DNA from: Macrostomum hystrix
Taxonomy: Eukaryota; Platyhelminthes; Macrostomidae
Length of the DNA: 64,000 bases
Direction: 5' to 3'
NCBI GenBank assembly: GCA_950097015.1
Contig: CATNEN010000026.1
Coordinates: forward strand, 1,679,269 to 1,743,268
Shown here: one piece after another, positions 23,301-33,500 of the stretch
Layout: the number at the start of each line of letters is the position of its first letter
How positions within the stretch are numbered: position 1 is the first letter of the stretch
The notes under the pieces: generated by a model
What the model saw: the letters and a program-made list of their open reading frames with translations, nothing else
What the model was told of the DNA's origin: nothing
The model's database searches: none
Made by a program: the position numbers and the translations under genes

Positions 23301-26300
23301 TTGGCCTTACTCTGGTTCACCGCGACCAGTCTAGCATGCGGATACTGCAGACTCAATCGGGTGTTGAGCACACTTACACTGTACTGCACCTGTTTCCATT
23401 CAGCTCCGAGTCTAAGCGGATGGGCATTATAGTGCGCGACGATGCCTCAGGCGAGATCGCTTTCTACGCCAAAGGCGCAGACACCGTCATAGGTTCCGTT
23501 GTGCAGCCAGTCGACTGGCTGGAAGAGGAAGTCGGCAATCTGGCCAGGGAGGGCCTGCGCACCCTGCTGGTTGCTAGGCGACGGCTAAAACGCGATTTCT
23601 TTGAAGACTGGAGTAGGAGGTGAAAATTGATTATTCTATCATTCACATAACTAAGCAGTGTCTCTCAGATATTACCCCAAGAAAAATCCGCATAATATCT
23701 CCCAGATCCCAAAAGGCAAGAACTGCATAATCTCTCCCAGATCCCAAAAGTTAAAAACTGCATAATATCTCCCTGATCCCAAAAGGCAAGAACTGCATAA
23801 TCTCTCCCAGATCCCAAAAGGCAAGAACTGCATAATCTCTCCCTGATCCCAAAAGGCAAGAACTGCATAATCTCTCCCAGATCCCAAAAGGCAAGAACTG
23901 CATAATCTCTCCCACATCCACAAGTTAAATAGTTCACAATGTCCCCCAGATTCCTAAGGTAAAGACTCAACAATGTCTCCTATATCCTGAAGTTTAGTCT
24001 GATGCATAGATGCTGAAACTCAAATCGACCAGATACGAGCAAGCCCGTCTGGCAGTTGAGAATCGAGCGGAGCGAATGCTGCAACTTCAACAACAGCTCG
24101 ACAGCGGCCTAGAGTTGCTCTGCATCACCGGCGTTGAAGATCGTCTGCAGGCTGGCGTTCGGCCGGCTCTAGAAACCCTGCGCAATGCCGGCGTTCGCGT
24201 CTGGATGCTCACCGGTGACAAGATGGAGACTGCCTGCTGCATCGCTAAGTCGTCCAGGCTGGTGGAACGCTCCGGCGGTCTGTACGCCTTCCAGCCGGCC
24301 TCGCTGCGCAGCGCCGACTTGGATAGGGAGCTGAGGAACATGGCCCGCAGAGTGGAAGCCGGTCACAGTGTAGTCATCAGTGGCGAATGTTTGCAGGTTA
24401 GGCTGATGATATACCATTTTCACTCGTTGAGTTCTGACGTAAAAGGACGAAAGCCGTAGACAGCTGCTTTGTTTTTTTTAACCAATTTGGGCAAATTTTC
24501 ACTAGATTTCTCCATCGAACAAAGGGGTTTGTACATAGACCATCATGAGCAATGAGCATTCTTATCATTTTTTACCGCCATATATACAGTGTCACGTTTC
24601 AAAATGTGTTTTGAAAGTCATTATTTCTGGTTCAGTAGAACATTGTTTCCTAATTTCAAATCCTGTTTCAGTTTGAGTTGTGTTTTAAAGGGTTTTCTTG
24701 TGAAAATTTGCTCAAATTTACTGAAAGACAAAGCAACTGCCTATAGTCAGCCTTAGATTCTCGTCCATTGTGCAAATTTGTTGTTTTTGTTTTAGCAATA
24801 CCTTTTTATCTATGGTCTAACCCTATTCACTGATGTATTTTTTGCGACTGTATGAATTTTGAGAAAGCTCCTCGTTCATTAATTTTAATTGGCTATTCAA
24901 TTTCGAAAGACGCACCGCATTTTGTTACTGCTACTAATAAGTAGTCTGTTTAGGAAAATGGTAATTATTTTTACTAACTTCAAATTCAAACTTTAGGCCG
25001 CCGTAGAGCAGGACGAGCGCAGATTCATTCAGCTGGCCTGCCAAGCTCCGGCTGTTGTTGTCTGCCGCTGTTCGCCAACCCAGAAGGCTGAAGTTGTACG
25101 CCTATTGAAAGATCACACTGGTAAGCGTTGCGCCGCTGTCGGCGACGGTGGCAACGATGTGGCCATGATTCAGGAGGCCGACTGCGGCATGGGCATCGTC
25201 GGCAAGGAGGGCCGACAGGCGTCACTGGCAGCTGATTTCAGCATTCCAAAGTTTCAACACGTGACTAGGCTGATGCTGGTACGCTCCTAAGCAAATTATT
25301 CGTCGCTTAAATCGTTTATTTTTTAATCGTTACTCTTTCAAAAAATTAACGCATTAAAAGTAACTATTTTGATAATCGATTTCGTAAATTTCAGGTGCAC
25401 GGCCGCAGGTGCTACAAGAACACATCGGTGCTGGCCCAGTTCATTGTGCACCGCGGCCTCATTATCTCTACAATGCAGGCCGCATTTTCTGCCATGTTCT
25501 TCTACGTGGCTATCAGCCTATTTCCTGGAATCCTGATGATTGGCTACGCCACCGTGTTCACAATGTTTCCCGTATTCTCTCTGGTGCTAGACAAAGATGT
25601 GGCCAGCGCAACAGCTGAGAAATTCCCGGAGCTTTATCGAGGCTTATTGAAGGGCCGAGAATTATCGGCTAAAGTGCTGTGCATCTGGGTGGCCATATCG
25701 ATTTATCAGGGCAGCGTCATCATGTACGGCTCAATCTGGCTGTTCCAGGGCTCGTTTCTGCACATTGTGAGCATCGGTTTCACAGCCCTAGTATTCACTG
25801 AGCTGATCATGGTGGCTCTAACTGTGCGCACCTGGTGCTGGCAGATTGCTGTCGCTGAACTGCTCAGCCTCGCCTGCTATTTAGCTGCCGTGTTCATCTT
25901 GACTGACTATTTCGGTGAGCTGGAAGATAAGAGACTAAGACTAAATTACGGGGGTTAGTTGCCTCTCGCACCAACGTCCCAAGCTCGATTCCGTGACTAG
26001 GCCACATTAAATTGGGCTTTAGCGGCTTGTCGTTCAATTTACGCCCTTGAGTGCCAACCTCGAAGGCACAGTGAGAGTGTACACTGCCTGAAGATGAGAA
26101 AGTCAGGAGCAGATGTACACACATGGGTGCGTGTGTGCTCGGGAGTCAGTGGAATGGGCAGAATTGCCTCCTCGCTGGCTGCGGGTCTAGTGTCACCTGA
26201 TGATGTGCCATCGCCCTCCTGCAATTGTTAATATTATTATTAAGACTCCTGTACAGATAGAAATGGTTACTTTCGCTGTTTACCAAACAAAGACCCTTAC

Positions 26301-26449
26301 AAAATTATTTAGACCGATCCGTCATCCTGACGCTGGACTTTCTATGGAAGGTGTCCGCCATCACAGCGGTCAGCGCCATACCGATTGTGGCTCTGAAGCT
26401 AATCCGTTACCTCATGAGTCCGCCTATCGCTCACAAACTGCAGGCGTAA
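17349..26449 (+). CDS. ATP9: ATP9-type P4-ATPase (phospholipid flippase), frame broken at two sites
   Basis: Nine exons: 17349-17539, 19881-20245, 21012-21583, 22674-22840, 23003-23619, 24033-24396, 24997-25278, 25395-25914 and 26313-26449, about 1070 residues once two one-base insertions are allowed for. P4-ATPases phosphorylate themselves while moving phospholipids across Golgi and endosome membranes; the ATP9/Neo1 branch is known to work without a CDC50 partner. Visible landmarks in order: M1/M2 ([10 protein letters not shown]-like region, then [15 protein letters not shown]), DGETDWKL in the actuator domain, [11 protein letters not shown] with the phosphorylated Asp at 22808-22810, KGAD in the nucleotide domain, [21 protein letters not shown], and C-terminal membrane helices ending [16 protein letters not shown]. 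Extra bases at about 20230 and within the A-run near 22703 break the frame. All exon phases agree when these are discounted. Introns contain two minisatellites and three SINEs. Confidence 0.88.
17540..19880. other. ATP9 gene intron 1
   Basis: A 2.3-kb AT-rich intron. It contains a short stretch of ACTTTACTTA-like words (about 17625-17700) but no long array, SINE or gene that I can recognise. Several candidate acceptors lie near the right end; AAACAG at 19880 is chosen because it alone keeps the frame with exon 1. Confidence 0.55.
20680..20912 (-). mobile_element. SINE family B, degenerate reverse copy
   Basis: The body and 3' end are recognisable (ATTGATTACACCTGCC, GCGCGGCGCACCTGAAG, CAGTCCATGGACTGGGAGGG). 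The tRNA-like head at the right end is eroded and shortened. It lies in the ATP9 intron between exons 2 and 3. Confidence 0.75.
21655..22605. repeat. Minisatellite, 35-bp unit, in ATP9 intron 3
   Basis: About 27 tandem copies of a 35-bp unit containing CAGCTAGTCATGAGCCCCAT. Two main variants differ at GCACCGTC/GCACCATC versus CCACGGTC and occur in runs, showing local block copying. The array fills most of the 1.09-kb intron between 21583 and 22674. Confidence 0.95.
23665..23960. repeat. Minisatellite, 35-bp unit, in ATP9 intron 5
   Basis: About eight copies of a 35-bp unit containing CAGATCCCAAAAGGCAAGAA. It has the same length as the array in intron 3 but an unrelated sequence. It fills most of the 413-nt intron between 23619 and 24033. 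Confidence 0.92.
24397..24996. other. ATP9 gene intron 6
   Basis: A 600-nt AT-rich intron, GT at 24397 and AG at 24996. No repeat, SINE or gene is visible in it. Confidence 0.6.
25953..26245 (+). mobile_element. SINE family A, near full length
   Basis: It begins in a damaged head (GTTGCCTCTCGCACCAACGT, then AGCTCGATTCCG) and continues through the standard body to a short ATT-like tail. It occupies most of the last ATP9 intron (25915-26312). Confidence 0.85.
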
Positions 26450-26818
26450 TTATTTAACTATTTTTATTCTGACGCCTAACAATAATCGAACAAATAGTCT
26501 AACATTGATTTGCTGTGATCAATCAATTTATCTATCAATCAATCAATTTATCAATCAATAAACTAACCAGTGATTTTTCTAACAATATTTTAGTTCCGTT
26601 GGCTCAACTGGCGGGCCAATAGTATGATAATTAATGATCTCGGCATTGGCAGACACGATCAGAGACCAGCCTGCTTCTAACCAGAACTTCCGCTAATAAT
26701 TCTTCAACATTCGATCTAACCCCGCCACAATTTTTCTATTGCTTCCAGTTGCTTTCAGTTTTTATCTATTGTAAAGTTTAGAAAGCTGCGGTCACAATGC
26801 CTTGCTTAAAATTTTAAA

Positions 26819-26824
26819 AATAAA
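26819..26824 (+). terminator. Candidate polyadenylation signal of the ATP9 gene
   Basis: A canonical AATAAA lies 370 nt after the stop codon of the main ATP9 model and about 140 nt after the stop of the alternative last exon (26594-26680). It is the first canonical signal that I see downstream of the gene. Confidence 0.45.
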
Positions 26825-27534
26825 AATTGAATTATAATTTTAAAAGTGTGAGTATCTAGTTTATCATTATTAATCGGTTATAAGTGTTCTTAGAAACACA
26901 GGCACAGGCTAAAAGTGCACACATTTGCACTCTAGCATGAGTAGACATTCCAATACATGTATATTTTTACCTCGCGTAGTTTATTTGTTAAGCAAAGCTG
27001 ATTTTTTCATTTGTTCTTTTTGCTGTCTCAATTAACTTAAGCTCTGTATTCTTTTACACATATTATCAATTTTACCCAGTTTTCAGTTTTTGCCTGTGTT
27101 ATTCGCTTGTTTTATACATGTCTCTATCAACTAATATTCCATCCGATGCTACACTTTTAATTTAAAATTATTATCAATTGCAAAGCAGATTCTTAGCTGA
27201 ATGAACAATTATTTTATACAGTTGACAACACTGTGCTCAATTGCTCAGTAAGCTTATGCAATAATGATTTTCGTCTTCATTCTTTTTATAGTTTTCAATA
27301 TCGAATAGTCAAGTTTAGCTTAGACAAATGCTTTATACCCGACTACATTGTATTTCTCTATTTCTAGATACTCTACTTCCTTCTCTACCGGAAACAGAAA
27401 ATGTTTTTCTCTGGGTAGTCTCATCCTAACCATTCACTATTTTACTGCTTCATTTTATACTGCTCCGTTTCGTTCAATTCTAAGCAGCCCTATTTACTTA
27501 GTTCTAAGCACCCCATTTAGCCTGTTCTAAGCAC
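26825..27534. other. Spacer after the ATP9 gene
   Basis: AT-rich intergenic sequence with no gene, SINE or array visible; it ends where the 23-bp array begins. Confidence 0.5.
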
Positions 27535-28256
27535 TCTATTTCATTATTTCTGAGCACTCTATTTCATTATTTCTGAGCACTCTATTTCATTATTTCTGAG
27601 CACTCTATTTCATTAGTTCTGAGCACTCTATTTCATTATTTCTGAGCACTCTATTTCATTATTTCTGAGCACTCTATTTCATTAGTTCTAAGCACTCTAT
27701 TTCATTAGTTCTAAGCACTCTATTTCATTATTTCTAAGCACTCTATTTCATTAGTTCTAAGCACTCTATTTCATTATTTCTAAGCACTCTATTTCATTAG
27801 TTCTAAGCACTCTATTTCATTATTTCTAAGCACTCTATTTCATTAGTTCCGAGCACTCTTTCATTAGTTGTGAGCACTCTTTCATTAGTTCCGAGCACTC
27901 TTTCATTAGTTCTGAGCACTCTTTCATTAGTTCCGAGCACTCTTTCATTAGTTGTGAGCACTCTTTCATTAGTTCCGAGCACTCTTTCATTAGTTCTGAG
28001 CACTCTTTCATTAGTTCCGAGCACTCTTTCATTAGTTCTGAGCACTCTTTCATTAGTTCCGAGCACTCTTTCATTAGTTCCGAGCACTCTTTCATTAGTT
28101 CCGAGCACTCTTTTATTAGTTCTGAGCACTCTTTCATTAGTTCCGAGCACTCTTTTATTAGTTCTGAGCACTCTTTCATTAGTTCCGAGCACTCTTTCAT
28201 TAGTTCCGAGCATTCTTTCATTAGTTCTGAGCACTCTTTCATTGGTTCTGAGCAGT
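27535..28256. repeat. Minisatellite, 23-bp unit changing to 21-bp unit
   Basis: The left part (27535-27850) repeats a 23-bp unit (GAGCACTCTATTTCATTATT type). The right part (27850-28256) repeats a 21-bp unit (GAGCACTCTTTCATTAGTTC type) that has lost two bases. It ends about 180 bp before the RPL10 start codon. The 21-bp part stays open in several frames, giving spurious coding frames on both strands. Confidence 0.95.
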
Positions 28257-28437
28257 CTTTAGAAATTTCTTACTTAATCCAAATTAGTCTGTTTCTATCT
28301 AGTATAAGTCCGTTCATTTTTTAAACCTAGGTGTCACTCATCTCTATAATTACTCAGCCTCCTTGTCACTCCGTGTCATAGAATCGCCTAGAATGTATAC
28401 TAACCTGCATTCCCGCCCGCAGCAACAGCGCTAAGCC

Positions 28438-29100
28438 ATGGGTCGCCGTCCAGCCCGCTGCTATCGCTACTGCAAGAACAAGCCCTACCCGAAGTCGCGC
28501 TTCTGCCGCGGTGTCCCGGATCCCAAGATCCGCATCTACGACCTGGGCAAGAAGAAGGCTCGCGTTGACGAGTTCCCCCAGTGCGTGCACATGATCTCGG
28601 ACGAATACGAGCAGCTGTCCGCCGAGGCCCTGGAAGCTGCCCGCATCGCCGCCAACAAGTACCTGGTGAAGAGCTGCGGCAAGGACAGCTTCCATCTGCG
28701 CGTCCGCGTTCATCCGTTCCACGTCACCCGCATCAACAAGATGTTGTCCTGCGCCGGCGCTGATCGCCTCCAGACTGGCATGCGCGGCGCCTTCGGCAAG
28801 CCCAACGGCCTGGTGGCCCGGGTCAACATCGGCCAGGTCATCATGTCGGTGCGCGGCAAGGAGGGCAACGTCAACTCCATGGTTGAGGCATTCCGCCGAT
28901 CCAAGATGAAGTTCCCCGGCCGGCAGAAGATCGCCGTCAGCCGCCGCTGGGGCTTCACCAAGTGGGACCGGCCCGACTACGAGCGGATGCGCGCCGAGGG
29001 CCGTCTGCAGCCAGACGGTGTCGGCTGCAAGTACCTGCCCGAGCACGGACCGCTGGACAGCTGGAAGCAGGTCCAGGCCGCTATGCGTATGGCCAGCTAG
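28438..29100 (+). CDS. RPL10: Ribosomal protein L10 (uL16), large 60S subunit
   Basis: One uninterrupted frame of 220 residues (animal homologues are about 214-220) starting [20 protein letters not shown]. It contains the L10e/L16 landmarks [47 protein letters not shown]-like sequence with [12 protein letters not shown], and [18 protein letters not shown]. The protein sits near the peptidyl-transferase and tRNA-binding region of the 60S subunit and is needed for late subunit maturation. Third codon positions are strongly C/G-biased, stronger than in neighbouring genes, as expected for a highly expressed gene. A sequence CCCGCCCGCAG ends 15 nt before the ATG, suggesting a splice acceptor in the leader. 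The lack of coding introns is unusual next to the intron-rich neighbours, so a processed copy cannot be excluded, although no poly(A) tract follows. Confidence 0.97.
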   Translation: MGRRPARCYRYCKNKPYPKSRFCRGVPDPKIRIYDLGKKKARVDEFPQCVHMISDEYEQLSAEALEAARIAANKYLVKSCGKDSFHLRVRVHPFHVTRINKMLSCAGADRLQTGMRGAFGKPNGLVARVNIGQVIMSVRGKEGNVNSMVEAFRRSKMKFPGRQKIAVSRRWGFTKWDRPDYERMRAEGRLQPDGVGCKYLPEHGPLDSWKQVQAAMRMAS

Positions 29101-29392
29101 ATCTGGTGCTGGTGACCGCAAATAGAACTCTATGCAATGTGCTCTGAGTGTAGTCTTTAAAGTAGACTTGTGAGATGAGACACAAATATACCGCCAAGAA
29201 AAATGCTATTGTTTTTTTGACGCTGTTGTCCGCGCGTTACAGATGTGGAAAGAGAAAACTAGTCGGTTGTACTTTGCTGACTTGTAGTTCTGATTGCGTC
29301 GTTTCTTATTTATTTTAACTGATCTTTGTGCGAAGCAAACGAGAAGTGTTAGGAAGGAAGCAATTTATTGTCTTTGCTTCCTTCCTTCCTGT

Positions 29393-30148
29393 TTAACTGG
29401 GAACAGTTTATTGTCGATGCTGGGAACAGTTTATTGACGATGCTGGAAACAGTTTATTGACGATGCTGGAAACAGTTTATAAATGATGCTGGAAACAGTT
29501 TATTGACGATGCTGGAAACAGTTTATAAATGATGCTGGAAACTGTTTATTGACGATGCTGGAAACAGTTTATAAATGATGCTGGAAACAGTTTATAAATG
29601 ATGCTGGAAACTGTTTATTGACGATGCTGTGAACAGTTTATAGTCGGTGCTGGAAACAGTTTATTGACGATGCTGGAAACAGTTTATTGACGATGCTGGA
29701 AACAGTTTATAAATGATGCTGGAAACTGTTTATTGACGATGCTGGAAACAGTTTATAAATGATGCTGGAAACAGTTTATAAATGATGCTGGAAACAGTTT
29801 ATTGACGATGCTGGGAACAGTTTATAGTCGGTGCTGGAAACAGTTTATTGACGATGCTGGAAACAGTTTATTGACGATGCTGGAAACAGTTTATTGACGA
29901 TGCTGGAAACAGTTTATTGACGATGCTGGAAACAGTTTATAAATGATGCTGGAAACAGTTTATAAATGATGCTGGAAACAGTTTATTGACGATGCTGGAA
30001 ACAGTTTATTGAAGATGCTGGAAACAGTTTATTGACGATGCTGGAAACAGTTTATTGACGATGCTGTGAACAGTTTATAGTCGGTGCTGGAAACAGTTTA
30101 TTGACGATGCTGGAAACAGTTTATTGACGATGCTGGAAACAGTTGCAA
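29393..30148. repeat. Minisatellite, 23-bp unit, downstream of RPL10
   Basis: About 33 tandem copies of GATGCTGGAAACAGTTTATT plus GAC, alternating with a variant ending AAAT and an occasional GTCGGT variant. It begins about 290 bp after the RPL10 stop codon. Confidence 0.95.
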
Positions 30149-30552
30149 TGCTCTTCAGTTCTATTGTTCAATGTGTGGTGTGGCAATGCAGAAAAGCAAT
30201 TCTTTTTGTGTCCTGGTATCATTTGCCAATCAGACAAAATCTAGTTCTTAAATAACCGATAGCAACTAAGAAACTTGTTGGGTTTTTTAACTGCACGGGG
30301 TAGCCTACTGCAGTTGCACTTGCATATGAGCATAAAGCTAAAAATAACACTTTGAGATGTTGCCTTGCGTGTCGGACGTTAGGAAAAATCCTATTGGATC
30401 ATAGCCTAGCCAATACCCTTAACCCACATGGTAAAACTTCATTCATTCCATGCTTTGCATTTTAGTATTGCCCTGAGCGACTGTATAAATTTATCAATAC
30501 ATCCAGACTTAATTACAGTTTATTGCTCTGAAAATATTCGACCTGTCCAGAT

Positions 30553-33500
30553 ATGATACTGCCATCATCGACAAAATTCTCCGCACAGCTAGTCAGCCTT
30601 GCCGTCACATTCTCTGCTATCGAAGTGATTCGATCTGCGTCAACTTGCAACACCTGTGAGCACACTCTTATACCAGATCACCAGCTTGAGCAGATGGCTC
30701 CAGATCAACAGTTTGAGCAGATGGCTACAGATCCCAGTTTGAGCAGATGGTTCCAGACCACCAGTTTGAGCAGATGGTTCCAGATCCCAGTTTGCGCAGA
30801 TGGCTCCAGATCCCAGTTTGAGCAGATGGTTCCAGATCCCAGTTTGAGCAGATGGTTCCAGATCCCAGTTTGATCAGATGGTTCCAGATCCCAGTTTGAG
30901 CAGATGGCTCCAGATCAACAGTTTGAGCAGATGGTTCCAGATCACCAGTTTGAGCAGATGGCTCCAGATCACCAGTTTGAGCAGATGGCTCCAGATCCCA
31001 GTTTGAGCAGATGGTTCCAGATCCCAGTTTGAGCAGATGGCTCCAGATCACCAGTTTGAGCAGATGGTTCCAGATCCCAGTTTGCGCAGATGGCTCCAGA
31101 TCCCAGTTTGAGCAGATGGTTCCAGATCACCAGTTTGAGCAGATGGCTCCAGATCCCAGTTTGAGCAGATGGCTCCAGATCCCAGTTTGAGCAGATGGTT
31201 CCAGATCCCAGTTTGAGCAGATGGCTCCAGATCACCAGTTTGAGCAGATGGTTCCAGATCACCAGTTTGAGCAGATGGTTCCAGATCACCAGTTTGAGCA
31301 GATGGTTCCAGATCACCAGTTTGAGCAGATGGTTCCAGATCCCAGTTTGAGCAGATGGTTCCAGATCCCAGTTTGAGCAGATGGCTCCAGATCCCAGTTT
31401 GAGCAGATGGTTCCAGATCCCAGTTTGAGCAGATGGCTCCAGATCAACAGTTTGAGCAGATGGTTCCAGATCACCAGTTTGAGCAGATGGCTCCAGATCA
31501 CCAGTTTGAGCAGATGGCTCCAGATCCCAGTTTGAGCAGATGGTTCCAGATCCCAGTTTGAGCAGATGGCTCCAGATCACCAGTTTGAGCAGATGGTTCC
31601 AGATCCCAGTTTGCGCAGATGGCTCCAGATCCCAGTTTGAGCAGATGGTTCCAGATCCCAGTTTGAGCAGATGGTTCCAGATCCCAGTTTGAGCAGATGG
31701 CTCCAGATCCCAGTTTGAGCAGATGGTTCCAGATCCCAGTTTGAGCAGATGGCTCCAGATCACCAGTTTGAGCAGATGGTTCCAGATCACCAGTTTGAGC
31801 AGATGGTTCCAGATCACCAGTTTGAGCAGATGGTTCCAGATCCCAGTTTGAGCAGATGGTTCCAGATCACCAGTTTGAGCAGATGGTTCCAGATCCCAGT
31901 TTGAGCAGATGGTTCCAGATCCCAGTTTGAGCAGATGGCTCCAGATCACCAGTTTGAGCAGATGGTTCCAGATCCCAGTTTGAGCAGATGGCTCCAGATC
32001 ACCAGTTTGAGCAGATGGTTCCAGATCACCAGTTTGAGCAGATGGCTCCAGATCACCAGTTTGAGCAGATGGCTCCAGATCCCAGTTTGAGCAGATGGTT
32101 CCAGATCCCAGTTTGAGCAGATGGCTCCAGATCACCAGTTTGAGCAGATGGTTCGAGATCACCAGTTTGAGCAGATGGTTCCAGATCACCAGTTTGAGCA
32201 GATGGTTCCAGATCACCAGTTTGAGCAGATGGCTCCAGATCCCAGTTTGAGCAGACGGTTCCAGATCACCAGTTTGAGCAGATGGTTCCAGATCCCAGTT
32301 TGAGCAGATGGTTCCAGATCACCAGTTTGAGCAGATGGTTCCAGATCCCAGTTTGAGCAGATGGCTCCAGATCACCAGTTTGAGCAGATGGTTCCAGATC
32401 ACCAGTTTGAGCAGATGGCTCCAGATCACCAGTTTGAGCAGATGGCTCCAGATCACCAGTTTGAGCAGATGGTTCCAGATCACCAGTTTGAGCAGATGGT
32501 TCCAGATCCCAGTTTGAGCAGATGGTTCCAGATCACCAGTTTGAGCAGATGGTTCCAGATCCCAGTTTGAGCAGATGGTTCCAGATCCCAGTTTGAGCAG
32601 ATGGCTCCAGATCCCAGTTTGAGCAGATGGTTCCAGATCCCAGTTTGAGCAGATGGCTCCAGATCACCAGTTTGAGCAGATGGTTCCAGATCACCAGTTT
32701 GAGCAGATGGCTCCAGATCACCAGTTTGAGCAGATGGCTCCAGATCCCAGTTTGAGCAGATGGCTCCAGATCCCAGTTTGAGCAGATGGTTCCAGATCCC
32801 AGTTTGAGCAGATGGCTCCAGATCACCAGTTTGAGCAGATGGTTCCAGATCACCAGTTTGAGCAGATGGTTCCAGATCACCAGTTTGAGCAGATGGTTCC
32901 AGATCCCAGTTTGAGCAGATGGTTCCAGATCACCAGTTTGAGCAGATGGTTCCAGATCCCAGTTTGAGCAGATGGTTCCAGATCCCAGTTTGAGCAGATG
33001 GCTCCAGATCACCAGTTTGAGCAGATGGTTCCAGATCACCAGTTTGAGCAGATGGTTCCAGATCACCAGTTTGAGCAGATGGTTCCAGATCCCAGTTTGA
33101 GCAGATGGTTCCAGATCACCAGTTTGAGCAGATGGTTCCAGATCCCAGTTTGAGCAGATGGTTCCAGATCCCAGTTTGAGCAGATGGCTCCAGATCACCA
33201 GTTTGAGCAGATGGTTCGAGATCACCAGTTTGAGCAGATGGTTCCAGATCACCAGTTTGAGCAGATGGTTCCAGATCACCAGTTTGAGCAGATGGCTCCA
33301 GATCCCAGTTTGAGCAGACGGTTCCAGATCACCAGTTTGAGCAGATGGTTCCAGATCCCAGATTGAGCAGGCACAGTTCCAGATCCCAGTTTGAGCAGAT
33401 GGTTCCAGATCACCAGTTTGAGCAGATGGTTCCAGATCACCAGTTTGAGCAGATGGTTCCAGATCACCGGTTTGAGCAGATGGTTCCAGATCACCAGTTT

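Noticed and set aside
27812-28262. Open frames on both strands upstream of RPL10
   Set aside because: The 21-bp unit is a multiple of three; the sequence is pure repeat.
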